Positions 8,268-17,178 of a DNA stretch of 29,368 nt are shown here, in pieces; position 1 is the first letter of the stretch; each line of letters opens with the position of its first letter. Position numbers and translations under genes: made by a program. The notes beneath the pieces were generated by a model. That model saw only the letters and a program-made list of their open reading frames with translations, had not been told where the DNA came from and searched no databases. This DNA comes from Nitrososphaerota archaeon (GTDB lineage Archaea; Thermoproteota; Nitrososphaeria; Nitrososphaerales; CADDZS01): positions 1-29,368 of the forward strand of contig JAJPHP010000044.1 of the NCBI GenBank assembly GCA_021325255.1, given 5' to 3'.

Positions 8268-8423
8268 GGCTGATGTTGCCACCAATTATCCCGAGCAAAC
8301 ACACGGGCGACTCCGAATTTACACTTGCGAGCGCGATAGTTCTTCTTTTCTTCATCATGACAAAAAGAAATAAACGCGGAAGAAGAAAAGCCCGTCTCTC
8401 CAGGATGGCGTGAGCAATCTAGG

Positions 8424-9497
8424 ATGCGTTTCAGTTTCGGCGGCGTGAGGGCGATGGCTATGATCTCAAACTATGAAGAAGCGCCAGAGCTTGCGAGATA
8501 TGCGGAATCGCTCGGATTCAGCGGCGCATGGTTCTCTGATTCCCCCAGTTTTCGCGATCCCTACGCTATGATGGCAGTCAGCGCCCTAGCAACGAAGAAG
8601 ATCTCGCTCGCGGTGGGGGTAGCCAACCCATACACGCGCCACCCGATAGTGACCGCTCGCGCCATTGCTACCATCGATGAGGTCTCTCGAGGCAGGGCTA
8701 TCCTTTGCATGGCGACGGGCGACATTGTCGAAATACTGAGGCCGATGGGATACAGCATCAAGACTCCGTACGCTGTGGTCGGAGAGGCTGTGGAACTGAT
8801 CAAGGCGTACCTTTCGAATCAGGAAGTGAATTTCCACGGCCAGTTCTTCAAAGTAGCGCGAATGCGACTTGGATTCAAGCCAATTCGTGACGTACCCATC
8901 TTCATAGCGGGCGGGGGACCGAGGGTAATGGAGGTTGCGGGGCGTGTCGGCGATGGAGTGCTGATAAATTTCTTCAATGACAAGTTGATAGAAAAATGCA
9001 CTGAGCGGATAAAGAAAGGGGCCTTATCGGTACACAGGGACTATAGCAAGCTAAAGCTGAATTGCTTCGGGCCCATGATTTTAGTGCAAAATGATGTGGA
9101 GCGGCGTGAGGTTCTCACCGACCTCAAAGCATTCATCGCGCTGAACATGCTCCTGACTCCGGAGGAGTGGCTCGAAGCCGCTGGAGTCAAACGCAGCGTC
9201 ATAGATGCAATAAAGAAGAACTACGTCGTCGGCGCACACAGGGACCTCGATTTAGAGCAGCAGATAATAAAGAAGATCGGCGGCTTCATCTCTGAGGACG
9301 TGATGGATTTGTTCTGCTTGGTGGGTGATAAGAGATACATGATTGAAAGACTTGGAGCCATGTCGAGAGCGGGGATTGGGAACATCGTGATCTGGATGAA
9401 GGGGAAGGAGATTTCCGAGAAGAAACAGGTGCTCAAGCGGATAGGGGAAAGTATCATACCCAGTTTCGGAGGTGAAGGCGAAGACGCCGCAAAGTAG
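8424..9497 (+). CDS. Luciferase-like (F420-type) oxidoreductase 3
   Basis: A 357-residue member of the luciferase/MER superfamily, the longest of four in the window. Seen: MRFSFGGVRAMAMIS at the first strand, LGFSGAWFSDSPSFRDPYAMM, VGVANPYTRHP (64-74), ATIDEVSRGRAILCMATGD and IFIAGGGPRVMEVAGRVGDGV. The VANPYTRHP block is the classical F420-dependent signature. A weak TATA-like AAATAAAC at about 8368 precedes the gene. It is followed 62 bp later by the TAXI-type binding protein and then oxidoreductase 4, all plus strand, so these three may form a short operon. Substrate unknown. Confidence 0.9.
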   Translation: MRFSFGGVRAMAMISNYEEAPELARYAESLGFSGAWFSDSPSFRDPYAMMAVSALATKKISLAVGVANPYTRHPIVTARAIATIDEVSRGRAILCMATGDIVEILRPMGYSIKTPYAVVGEAVELIKAYLSNQEVNFHGQFFKVARMRLGFKPIRDVPIFIAGGGPRVMEVAGRVGDGVLINFFNDKLIEKCTERIKKGALSVHRDYSKLKLNCFGPMILVQNDVERREVLTDLKAFIALNMLLTPEEWLEAAGVKRSVIDAIKKNYVVGAHRDLDLEQQIIKKIGGFISEDVMDLFCLVGDKRYMIERLGAMSRAGIGNIVIWMKGKEISEKKQVLKRIGESIIPSFGGEGEDAAK

Positions 9498-9559
9498 AGC
9501 TTCCTTTTCTCTTTGCACTTCCAGGTCTTTCTGCATTCGCCCGAGGAGTTGAGTAGAGA

Positions 9560-10501
9560 ATGCCGTCAGCAAATGAAGAATTGAGTTTCGTCTCCTGGAA
9601 GGAGGGATCGACAACTTGGAAACTTGGGAACCTCTTATCCTCTATATGCAGCAAATTCGGAGCACAGCTCAAACTTGTCTCAAAGGTCGACGACTCTGGA
9701 GGATTAAGCCTACCTCTGAGGGTTGCAAGAGGTGAGTTTGATGTAGTCGCTACCTACCCACATTCGGCCAAGTGGGCGTTTGATGGACTCTTTGCATACT
9801 CACAGGAAAAAAGAGCAAGCAACCTCCGCGCGATCGCGTTCATAGACAGACCGAGCTGGCTTGTCATCGCGCTTGCAAGGGACACCGGTCTTACGAGCAT
9901 ACGTGATATCAAAGAGCGAAAGTATCCTCTCAAACTGATCACGACCGCAAGGAAATCACTGACAGGAGACGTTGACAGAGATTGCTTCTTCTCAGCAAAC
10001 AACTTGAGCGAGGAAGAGTTTTTGAATTTGGGCGGAAAGCTCTTCGAGATTTTCAAGGACATCGACAACTCCCAAGTTGGGCCGTACCTGAGAGATGGGA
10101 AAGCGGATGCAGTCGCAACCTACGGCGAACCTCTTCTACGATTCTGGCAGGAGGCAACGGTCTGGCGAGATCTGATTTTTGTTTCGCCCGAGCAAGGCGC
10201 GCTTGACCTCATTGCGAAGAAGTATCGCGTGGATCGCGGAACTATTGAGGCCGGGACTTTTCGAGGACAGACTAGTGATGTATCCACAATCGCCTATCCC
10301 GGATGGGTAATCGTATGCCGAGACGATCTGAGCGACACTATCGCCTACAACATCGCAAGGGAGCTCGATGTCGGCTCTGAATCTCTTGTCAGGTCTTCCG
10401 GCCGCTTTGCTTTCAATGGAAACAATGCATGGAAAAATACAGGAGTTCCACTCCACGGGGGAGCGCAGAAATACTATGAAGACAGAGGGTACCTCACCTA
10501 G
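9560..10501 (+). CDS. TAXI-type (NMT1_3) solute-binding protein lacking a signal peptide
   Basis: A 313-residue protein resembling TRAP-transporter TAXI solute receptors: an opening WKEGSTTWKLGNLLSSICSK that matches the GSTGG-ligand loop region, a GEFDVVATYPHSAKWAFDG block, and the family-typical end GVPLHGGAQKYYEDRGYL. Normal TAXI proteins are exported; this one begins directly with the domain (MPSANEELSFVSW) and has no hydrophobic leader or TRAP membrane subunits nearby. It is therefore likely cytoplasmic, acting as a ligand sensor or as an enzyme on the same fold. It lies between two oxidoreductase genes on the same strand. Start ATG at 9560; there is no upstream in-frame signal sequence between it and the previous gene (62 bp). 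Confidence 0.75.
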   Translation: MPSANEELSFVSWKEGSTTWKLGNLLSSICSKFGAQLKLVSKVDDSGGLSLPLRVARGEFDVVATYPHSAKWAFDGLFAYSQEKRASNLRAIAFIDRPSWLVIALARDTGLTSIRDIKERKYPLKLITTARKSLTGDVDRDCFFSANNLSEEEFLNLGGKLFEIFKDIDNSQVGPYLRDGKADAVATYGEPLLRFWQEATVWRDLIFVSPEQGALDLIAKKYRVDRGTIEAGTFRGQTSDVSTIAYPGWVIVCRDDLSDTIAYNIARELDVGSESLVRSSGRFAFNGNNAWKNTGVPLHGGAQKYYEDRGYLT

Positions 10502-10600
10502 GGCTAGTGGATTGCGAATTTGTTTTCTTTGTACTGCTCGATAGAGTGGAGAATCGCTCTTCGCCCAAGTACTTTTGCGTAAAGGGAGCCTTGCGCTGAT

Positions 10601-11593
10601 TTGGACTTTAGCTTCTCGCTCTATCCAGAGAGCCTGCCTTCTTTCCTTGCCTGCGTGAAGCGGGCGGAGGAGTTAGGCGCTGAGGGCTGCTGGGTTGACG
10701 ACTCTGGGCTGAAAAGAGACCCCTACGTACTGCTTACGCTGGCCTCGCAACATTCAACGAGGATTCGCCTCGGAACATGCACGACCAATCCGCTCTCAAG
10801 GCACATAGGAGTCACGGCTCGCGCGATTGCATCTCTAAACGAGGTGTCTGGCGGAAGGGCGGCGCTGGGGTTAGGGCGTGGCGAAGGCTCTCTCAAACCG
10901 CTTGGAATTCACCCGGTGTCACCGAAGGAACTAGGGGAGGCAGCACTTCTTCTGCGCAGGCTCCTCTCGGGCGAGAGCGTTGACAGCGGGCCGCAATCTG
11001 CATTCAGACTATTAAAAGCAAAGATGGCTTTCAAAGTTCAAAATAAGATACCTGTGTTCGTCGCCGCGACTGGGCCGGAGATGCTTAGGGTAGCAGGGAG
11101 AACGGCAGATGGTGTGATAGTCTCTGTCGGTCCAAGTTCCCGCGCAATAGAATATGCGCTCTCCCAAATCAAGCAGGGAGCGAAGGAAGCGGATCGGGAC
11201 ATTGATTCGCTTGAGATTATTATATTCCTTTTCACTTCAATCTCCGAAGATCGCGCTCAGGCGCTGTCGTGGGCAAGACCAAAGGCGCTGTGGTTCCTTG
11301 CGCACGCGCCTTATCTTGTATCATTACTCGGGGTTGATGACTCACTTGTCAGAAGCAAGTTAAGAGGAGTGGCGAAGGGCAAGGGGCTAAGCGAATTGCT
11401 GTCATCTGGTCTGGAGCTCGAGCAGATTGTCAGTGATGAGGCTATTGATGCCTTCACAGTTGCCGGCGGAAGCAAAGAGTGCGCGCAAAAGATCAGTCGC
11501 ATAAAGGATATTGGAACAAAGCATGCTCTATTCTCAATAAGAGAAAACTGGGACTATGCCGCGAATGAAGTAGCAAACGTGATTCGACCCTAG
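10601..11593 (+). CDS. Luciferase-like (F420-type) oxidoreductase 4
   Basis: A 330-residue luciferase-like protein, the most divergent of the four: its strand-4 block reads LGTCTTNPLSRHIG (58-71) rather than NPYTRHP. Other blocks are conserved: LGAEGCWVDDSGLKRDPY, ASLNEVSGGRAALGLGRGEG, VFVAATGPEMLRVAGRTADGV. Start TTG at 10601 (ttg-gac-ttt-agc), giving MDFSFSLYPE, the normal first strand; GGGAG lies at 10584-10588. It is 99 bp after the TAXI-type gene and ends convergently 54 bp before the ABC ATPase. Cofactor F420 or FMN; substrate unknown. Confidence 0.88.
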   Translation: MDFSFSLYPESLPSFLACVKRAEELGAEGCWVDDSGLKRDPYVLLTLASQHSTRIRLGTCTTNPLSRHIGVTARAIASLNEVSGGRAALGLGRGEGSLKPLGIHPVSPKELGEAALLLRRLLSGESVDSGPQSAFRLLKAKMAFKVQNKIPVFVAATGPEMLRVAGRTADGVIVSVGPSSRAIEYALSQIKQGAKEADRDIDSLEIIIFLFTSISEDRAQALSWARPKALWFLAHAPYLVSLLGVDDSLVRSKLRGVAKGKGLSELLSSGLELEQIVSDEAIDAFTVAGGSKECAQKISRIKDIGTKHALFSIRENWDYAANEVANVIRP

Positions 11594-11647
11594 TGGTCGT
11601 TATCGTTAATCTGACTACAAATCAAGCTGCGGAGAAATTGCTCGCGC

Positions 11648-12400
11648 TCAGACGGGTTCGCGTATCAGGTCCCACAACTTGTTCACGTACTCTACGGTGT
11701 CAGTGGGCTTGCGCGGATGTGGCAGGTCTATCCTGATTTCTTCTCTTATTCGCCCGGGCCTCTTTGTCATTACGATAACCCTGTCCGACAGATTCGCCGC
11801 TTCCTGCAAGCTGTGGGTTACGAGCAGTACCGTCTTCGATGTCACCGCGAGGATCTTTAGCAGTTCCTCGCCCATCAGCAGGCGCGTCTGTTCGTCGAGT
11901 GCTCCAAATGGCTCATCGAGGAGGAGTATGTTCGTATCCATGCTGAGGCACCTTGCGATCGCGGCCCTCTGCTTCATCCCCCCTGAAAGCTGGTGAGGAT
12001 ACTTGTCTCCAAATCCCAAGAGACCGACGAGTTCAATGTATTTCTTCGCGATCTGCCCGCGCTGCACTTTGGGAACGTTGCGTGCTTCAAGCCCGAGTTC
12101 GATGTTCTTCTGTACGTTCCTCCAAGGGAGCAATCCCGGCTCCTGAAAGGCAACGGCAATTCTTTCAGGCATCGGGCCTTCGACCTCCTTCCCTTCCACC
12201 TTTATGCTCCCCGAGCTGGGCAACAGGAGGCCAGCAATCATCGCAAGCATCGTTGACTTGCCGCATCCGCTCGGACCAATTATCGTGAGGAACTCCCCGC
12301 GCTTTATATCAAAAGTCATGGAGGAGACGGCTTCGATGGTTTCATTTCTAGTAGAGTACTTTTTGGAGACGTTGCTAACCTCAATCAATACCTCGGACAT
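11648..12400 (-). CDS. ABC transporter ATPase, nitrate/sulfonate/taurine (SsuB/TauB) type
   Basis: A 250-residue nucleotide-binding subunit with Walker A GPSGCGKST (42-50), Q-loop Gln86 in AFQEPGLLPWRNV, signature LSGGMKQR (138-145), Walker B LLLDEPFGALDE (159-170) and switch His196 (VTHSLQEA). The FQEPGLLPW block is typical of the NitT/TauT group, which imports nitrate, sulfonates, taurine, thiamine-precursor pyrimidines or aromatic acids. It energises the two permeases encoded upstream; 14 nt separate it from the nearest. Ends convergently with oxidoreductase 4. Cytoplasmic face of the membrane. Confidence 0.96.
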   Translation of the reverse strand: MSEVLIEVSNVSKKYSTRNETIEAVSSMTFDIKRGEFLTIIGPSGCGKSTMLAMIAGLLLPSSGSIKVEGKEVEGPMPERIAVAFQEPGLLPWRNVQKNIELGLEARNVPKVQRGQIAKKYIELVGLLGFGDKYPHQLSGGMKQRAAIARCLSMDTNILLLDEPFGALDEQTRLLMGEELLKILAVTSKTVLLVTHSLQEAANLSDRVIVMTKRPGRIREEIRIDLPHPRKPTDTVEYVNKLWDLIREPV

Positions 12401-12414
12401 GTTTGTATCCTCCC

Positions 12415-13167
12415 CTAACGTCTCCAGAAGCTTAGCCTCGACTCAACATTGAGCAATGCCAGATTGACGAAGATCATAACTAAAGCAACGGTTGCTACGA
12501 CGAAGTACAGGTCTACGACATTGAATGAGTAGCTTAATGTGTCTATCAGGTCGCCGACGCCTATTGTATTTAGAACGAGTTCGGCGACGAGCACGCCCAA
12601 CACTACTTGAATTACGGCCTGGCGCAACCCTGAGAAGATTGCGGGGACGACCGAGGGGAATATCACCTTCGTGTACCTCTTGGTCCCCTTGATCCCGAGC
12701 GACGTTGAAACAGTCAGAAGGTGGCTATCGACTTCCCTGACGCCCGTCACGGTATTAATCAAAATCACAAACAAACCTGTAATTGCGCCATATACAATCA
12801 CAGTCGTAGAGCCCAGTCCGAATAGTTTCAAAAATACTGGAAACAGTGCAATTTTTGGTATTGCGTAGCCCCAGACTATGAAAGGCTCGAGAACTTTGTA
12901 GACGTAGTTGCTGCGAGAGAGGAGAAAGCCTCCGAGGATCCCGATCACTGCGGCGATTGCATAGGCAATCAGAATTTCGTTGACTGTGGTGCCGAAGTAG
13001 TGGAGATAGCCGGGAAATGCGGCGAACGCGGATCTCGTGAGTAGTTCGGACGGCGCGGCGAGAAAGAGGTGGTTGACTATGTTCCAACTTCGAAGCAACT
13101 GCCACACCAGCAGGAAAAGCAGTATTATGACGGCCTGAACAGTCGCGCTCTTTAATCTGGTATCCAA
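12415..13167 (-). CDS. ABC transporter permease, SsuC/TauC type (second of two)
   Basis: A 250-residue integral membrane protein with about six hydrophobic segments (first at residues 8-25). The EAA-loop region that docks on the ATPase is seen as SGLRQAVIQVVLGVLVAELV followed by TIGVGDLI. It belongs to the same NitT/TauT family as its partner and lies 12 nt downstream of it and 14 nt upstream of the ATPase, so the three form one operon. Two different permease genes suggest a heterodimeric channel, whereas bacterial SsuC/TauC are usually homodimers. Confidence 0.93.
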   Translation of the reverse strand: MDTRLKSATVQAVIILLFLLVWQLLRSWNIVNHLFLAAPSELLTRSAFAAFPGYLHYFGTTVNEILIAYAIAAVIGILGGFLLSRSNYVYKVLEPFIVWGYAIPKIALFPVFLKLFGLGSTTVIVYGAITGLFVILINTVTGVREVDSHLLTVSTSLGIKGTKRYTKVIFPSVVPAIFSGLRQAVIQVVLGVLVAELVLNTIGVGDLIDTLSYSFNVVDLYFVVATVALVMIFVNLALLNVESRLSFWRR

Positions 13168-13179
13168 AGAAAAAACCTC

Positions 13180-13947
13180 TCAAACCAATTTGAACTTGGT
13201 CTCTCTTGACTCTACGAATATTAGAATAAAGTTGACAAGCGTGGCAATCACGATTACAAGAAGTATGAGCGCGAACACGTAATCAATCTCAAGGAGATCT
13301 AGAGCAGTGACTATGAGCTGCCCAATTCCAATTGTGGAAGCAATGTACTCGCCTGCAATTATTCCGGCGAGCCCGAAACTGAACCCGAGACGCAGTCCGC
13401 TTGTTATGTACGGGATCGCGGAGGGTATTAAGATCTTCCTAAGGAGCTGCATTTTGGAAAATCCAAGGGATCTACTGAGCGTGACATACTCCCTAGGAAC
13501 TTGCTTTGCCCCAGCCGAGCAATTTTCAAGTACCGCGAATAGTCCGACGACCACCCCGAAGATGACCTTGGATGCTATGCCAAGGCCGAAGATAAGGTAG
13601 ATGATCGGATAGAGAACTATGGAAGGGATTGAGAAGAAAGCGATAATCAACGGCATTATCGAGACCTGTGCGAACCTGTTCCATCCAAGTGCAATTCCGG
13701 CCGGTATGCCAATAAGAGCAATTAACCCAAATGCAAGAGCGATTTCAGTGAGAGTTGCATACAGGCTGGGATAGAATCCGACGAGGCTGGTGTGGCCCCC
13801 GAATAAGTGGTAAAGGCTCTCTACGCTTGCAAGGGGACTAGAAAAGACGAGCGGATTGAGAATATTGTATTGCGAAAGGAGTTGCCAGATTAAAATGGCG
13901 GCTACTATCAGACTGAGGCGAACAACATTGTAATGGGGCCGCATCAT
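13180..13947 (-). CDS. ABC transporter permease, SsuC/TauC type (first of two)
   Basis: A 255-residue membrane protein, first gene of the ABC operon. The N-terminal hydrophobic segment is at 8-25; the EAA-like loop is SGLRLGFSFGLAGIIAGEYI followed by TIGIGQLI. It is a paralogue of the adjacent permease. Two ATG codons in tandem lie at 13942-13947; a TATA box centred near 13976 predicts a start of transcription near 13950, so the message is nearly leaderless. Divergent from the gene for the binding protein, with about 240 bp between them. Confidence 0.93.
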   Translation of the reverse strand: MMRPHYNVVRLSLIVAAILIWQLLSQYNILNPLVFSSPLASVESLYHLFGGHTSLVGFYPSLYATLTEIALAFGLIALIGIPAGIALGWNRFAQVSIMPLIIAFFSIPSIVLYPIIYLIFGLGIASKVIFGVVVGLFAVLENCSAGAKQVPREYVTLSRSLGFSKMQLLRKILIPSAIPYITSGLRLGFSFGLAGIIAGEYIASTIGIGQLIVTALDLLEIDYVFALILLVIVIATLVNFILIFVESRETKFKLV

Positions 13948-13965
13948 CGAGGCTCAGAGCCGAGT

Positions 13966-13986
13966 GATCAGTTATTAAAGCTGATC
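13966..13986 (-). promoter_or_regulatory. TATA box inside a 6-bp inverted repeat, ABC operon promoter
   Basis: The arms GATCAG (13966-13971) and CTGATC (13981-13986) surround the minus-strand TATA-like CTTTAATAAC. A protein dimer bound here would block TATA recognition, so this is a candidate operator for substrate-controlled transport. The arms are short, so chance is possible. Confidence 0.4.
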
Positions 13987-14155
13987 TCCAGGAATTCTTT
14001 TTGGTCTTTGCTGCTTAAGGCATCAAGACTCGCCCAGTGATTTAGGCGCAGGAGGGTTCACTGTGTGATTGCTACGATATGTCAATTATAAAGCTAGTAA
14101 TCGGGAAGAAATGAAAACCTGTGCGTATCCAAGATGAAGAAGTTGCCTAGTAACC

Positions 14156-14163
14156 TTAAATAT
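14156..14163 (+). promoter_or_regulatory. TATA box of the binding-protein gene (leaderless)
   Basis: TTAAATAT, centred about 28 nt before the ATG at 14188. The predicted transcript start (about 14185) lies next to that ATG and excludes the TTG at 14182 as a good start. Confidence 0.6.
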
Positions 14164-14187
14164 CGTGCAAACGGGCGTTGATTGCAT

Positions 14188-15423
14188 ATGCTACGCGAAA
14201 AATTATTCCGAAATAAAGGATCAGGATTAGGTGTTTCGACAATTGCAGTGGTCGTAGTGATTGTCGTAATCATCGTGATCGCCGCAATTGCGGGAGTGAT
14301 TTTGCTCAGCTCAACCACAACTACTACAACACCTCCGACAACAAGTTCGTATACTAGTGCTTCGACAACATCTTCTGTGCCAACGACTTCTAGCAGTTCA
14401 AGCAGCAGCAGCAGCAGCGCTACAACATCTGCTTCGAGTTCATTGACTCCAGTGACTTTCGGCTTATCAGTGGCAATCACGATAGAATATCTGCCGGAGT
14501 ACGTGGCTGCTCATGGCGGATTCTGGCAGCAGCAAGGACTGAACGTGAATCTCCAACCGTTCCAAGGTGACGGAGCTCATATGCAGGCTGTCTCATCGGG
14601 ACAGGTACAGATTGGTGAGGCCTCTTATGTTGGTGAACTGAACGCGATATCCAAGGGCGTTCCGATCAAGGCAATCGCGATGGGACTCCAGCAGGCCGAC
14701 ATGGTACTCATTGTCTCCAACACTTCAAAGTACACGGATCCAAGCCAGCTGAAAGGCGCAACGATAGGCGTGACGACGGCCGGCAGTGCGACAGACATGA
14801 TGTTCCACCTCCTCGCTGCTCACTACAACTTTACAATTGGCACTGACATCAAGGAGCTCACTGCAGGCGGATTGACAAGCCAACTTGCCGCACTGACAAC
14901 CAACAAGACCCAGGGCTTTTTCTGGACGTATGAAACTGGATACCAGCTTCAAACAAGTGGAGACGCGAGAATACTTCTCTTCATGAACACGATCATTCCA
15001 AACTGGGCGGAGAACACGATCTACGCTACAAACAGTCTGATCTCGCAAAACCCAACTCTTGTCAAGAAGGTCCTTCAGGGAGTGTACAACGCACTGGCAT
15101 ACATGGAGACAAACAAAACGTACGCCGTGCAGATGGCCGAGCAGTATATGAGCCTCAGCCCTCAGGCGGCTAACAAGACGATGACTGAAGCATTTGCATC
15201 AGGTCAGTTCTCAACCGATGGGAACTTTACCTCACAGATTATAGGCGGCATGAACCTCGCGAGAACCCTCATGCTCAATCTGAATATCTCAAGCAGCCTA
15301 GTCCCTGTGAACCAATCCTTCACTACGCAGTTCGTCCCAATAACCCCGCAGAATGTCAGTCCATCTCCGTCGGCAATTTTGCCTCGCTTGTTCGTAGCTG
15401 CGACAGCAGACTCCAAAGTCTAA
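14188..15423 (+). CDS. Membrane-anchored ABC substrate-binding protein (NMT1/SsuA-like)
   Basis: About 411 residues. Residues 1-12 are basic (MLREKLFRNKGS), 15-39 are a strong hydrophobic anchor rich in Val/Ile, and about 40-88 are a low-complexity Thr/Ser/Pro linker with a run of ten Ser. This layout (anchor plus likely glycosylated linker) is common in archaeal binding proteins. The ligand domain begins at about TPVTFGLSVAITIEYLPEYV and has the NMT1/TauA features: AHGGFWQQQGLNV, a GQVQIGEASYVGELNAI block and the LKGATIGVTTAGSATD block. The domain faces outside and feeds the divergently encoded permeases. There is no lipobox Cys. ATG 14188 is preferred over TTG 14182 because the TATA box at 14156-14163 makes the message leaderless there. 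Ligand: a small organic molecule, not predictable. Confidence 0.92.
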   Translation: MLREKLFRNKGSGLGVSTIAVVVVIVVIIVIAAIAGVILLSSTTTTTTPPTTSSYTSASTTSSVPTTSSSSSSSSSSATTSASSSLTPVTFGLSVAITIEYLPEYVAAHGGFWQQQGLNVNLQPFQGDGAHMQAVSSGQVQIGEASYVGELNAISKGVPIKAIAMGLQQADMVLIVSNTSKYTDPSQLKGATIGVTTAGSATDMMFHLLAAHYNFTIGTDIKELTAGGLTSQLAALTTNKTQGFFWTYETGYQLQTSGDARILLFMNTIIPNWAENTIYATNSLISQNPTLVKKVLQGVYNALAYMETNKTYAVQMAEQYMSLSPQAANKTMTEAFASGQFSTDGNFTSQIIGGMNLARTLMLNLNISSSLVPVNQSFTTQFVPITPQNVSPSPSAILPRLFVAATADSKV

Positions 15424-15492
15424 GACAAATCCCTAGATGTAGAGAAGTAAGAGAGTGGGGCGGGAGAAGTAACTCGACTCTCTCCGTCAACA

Positions 15493-15524
15493 CCTTTTCT
15501 TGCTCTACGTCTTTCCCTTTTTCT
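15493..15524 (+). terminator. Pyrimidine-rich terminator-like tract after the binding-protein gene
   Basis: A C/T stretch with several T runs (TTTT, CTTTCCCTTTTTC) about 70-100 nt after the stop. Archaeal termination uses such T-rich tracts without a hairpin. The remaining 130 bp to the UbiD gene hold only possible promoter elements (CTATTAAC near 15604, CTTAACC near 15628). Confidence 0.4.
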
Positions 15525-15660
15525 CATTCGCAAGTATAGTGTTGATGTTGAATTTTTCGAAGACTTACAGTTATTTTGTCTTCAAATGACCTGCCGGAAA
15601 AACACTATTAACCGTCGCGGAGCTCGTCCTTAACCTGAAAGGTAGTGGATACTATAGTTC

Positions 15661-17046
15661 TTGGCCAAAGACCTGCGTTCATTCATGGATTTGCTTAGAC
15701 GAGATGCGCCAGAAGAGATAATCGAAATTGAGAAACCCGTGGATCGAGACCTCGAGATCACGGCGATAATTGGAAGGCTCGAAAAGGATCGACGATACCC
15801 ACTCCTCTACTTCAAACACGTCAAGGGGTTTGACATGCCTCTCGTCGCAAACGTCTACTGCAGGTACAAGAAGCTCGCCCTTGCTATGGGAGTCAAAGAG
15901 GACTCAATCTTTCAGGAGTACCTCAAGCGCAAGGCAAACCCGACGGCCCCGAAGGAGGTGAGTAGCGGCCCGTGCAAGGATGTCATCCTCAAAGGGGATG
16001 ATATCGACGTGACTAAACTTCCGGTGCCCAAGATTAGTCCGAATGACGACGCCCCTTATCTTGGAACTCCAGTGACTATATCAAAGGATCTCGACAACCC
16101 AATATTCCCGCTGTACAACCTGGGCATTTACAGGCACAGGATCATAGACAAGAAGAAGATTGGACTATACTACAGCTGGGGTAAGTACTTCCACTACCTG
16201 CACAAGAAAGCCGAAGACAGAGGAAAGCCATTCGAGGTCGCACTCGCAATCGGCCTGCACCCCGCAATCTGCATAGCCTCAATGGATCAGAACCACATGC
16301 ACGAGTTTGAGCTTGCGGGATCGCTCATGAGCGAACCCGTGGAACTCGTCAAATGCGAGACGGTTGATCTCCACGTTCCAGCGCAGTCCGAGATTGTAAT
16401 TGAGGGAATAATGCAGCCAGGAGCAAGGCAGAGGGAGGGACCGTTCGGTGAGTACCCGGGATACTACGGGCACATAGTGGATGCACCGTACGTGGACATC
16501 ACGTGCATCACCCACAGAAACAATCCAATCTATCAGCACGCTTCTTCCGGAAAACACGCAGAGAACGTTTTCTTTCTTGGGTGGGAAGCTGACATGCTTT
16601 CTACGCTACGGAGATACTACCCGACGATAAGCAAGATTCACATGCCTTTCCACGTCGCGCCCTACTTTTGCTTCATATCTATGAGGAAGCTGAACGAGGG
16701 GGACGCTATAGGGGCCGGCACCGCAGCCGCCGGGATGCAGCCGCTGGTGAAGTACGCGGTAGTTGTCGATGATGATGTTAACGTATTTGATGAAAGGGAG
16801 GTTCTCTGGGCTATTTCAACAAGAGCTAGGGCAGATGAGGACTTTGTAATCATCCCGAGGTCAAAGGGAAACAGGCTTGACCCCACGACCTACACAAGAA
16901 TGAAGACCAGCCGTGACGGCATGGTAACCAAAGTGGTAATTGACGCGACGGTAAAAACAGGACTCCCCTACGAGCTGCCAGAGGCAATTCACGAGCCAAT
17001 GATCGACACCATCAACCTGAAGGACTATGGGATCAACGCATACTAG
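15661..17046 (+). CDS. UbiD-family (prenylated-FMN-dependent) decarboxylase 1
   Basis: The 461-residue protein has the UbiD layout. Compared with the fungal Fdc1 enzyme, the pattern of catalytic and metal residues is present: N153 and R158 in NLGIYRHR, E217 in ELAG, and the pair E259/E264 in EGPFGEYPGYYG, which with R158 make the Arg-Glu-Glu active site. Such enzymes reversibly (de)carboxylate aromatic, heteroaromatic or alpha,beta-unsaturated acids using prenylated FMN, Mn and K. No UbiX prenyltransferase is encoded here, so the cofactor must come from elsewhere. Start TTG at 15661 (ttg-gcc-aaa-gac). Family length is normal. It is one of two UbiD genes in the island, and they differ in the second catalytic acid. 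Confidence 0.94.
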   Translation: MAKDLRSFMDLLRRDAPEEIIEIEKPVDRDLEITAIIGRLEKDRRYPLLYFKHVKGFDMPLVANVYCRYKKLALAMGVKEDSIFQEYLKRKANPTAPKEVSSGPCKDVILKGDDIDVTKLPVPKISPNDDAPYLGTPVTISKDLDNPIFPLYNLGIYRHRIIDKKKIGLYYSWGKYFHYLHKKAEDRGKPFEVALAIGLHPAICIASMDQNHMHEFELAGSLMSEPVELVKCETVDLHVPAQSEIVIEGIMQPGARQREGPFGEYPGYYGHIVDAPYVDITCITHRNNPIYQHASSGKHAENVFFLGWEADMLSTLRRYYPTISKIHMPFHVAPYFCFISMRKLNEGDAIGAGTAAAGMQPLVKYAVVVDDDVNVFDEREVLWAISTRARADEDFVIIPRSKGNRLDPTTYTRMKTSRDGMVTKVVIDATVKTGLPYELPEAIHEPMIDTINLKDYGINAY

Positions 17047-17178
17047 TACGCCCCTTTGTGGAATGCTGGTTGCTCGAATACCGCTCCGTACAACTTTGAG
17101 GGCACAATCATCACATCTTTGTTAATTAGTAAGTGCATAGCCCAACATTACCGCAAGCTGAGAAGTGAAGAATTCACC

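Noticed and set aside
14370..14440. Serine-codon repeat as a DNA tandem repeat
   Set aside because: It is explained by the low-complexity linker of an anchored archaeal binding protein.
14094..14480. Minus-strand frame rich in Val/Leu/Thr opposite the start of the binding protein
   Set aside because: It is the complement of the hydrophobic anchor and Ser/Thr linker codons; low complexity and no own promoter.
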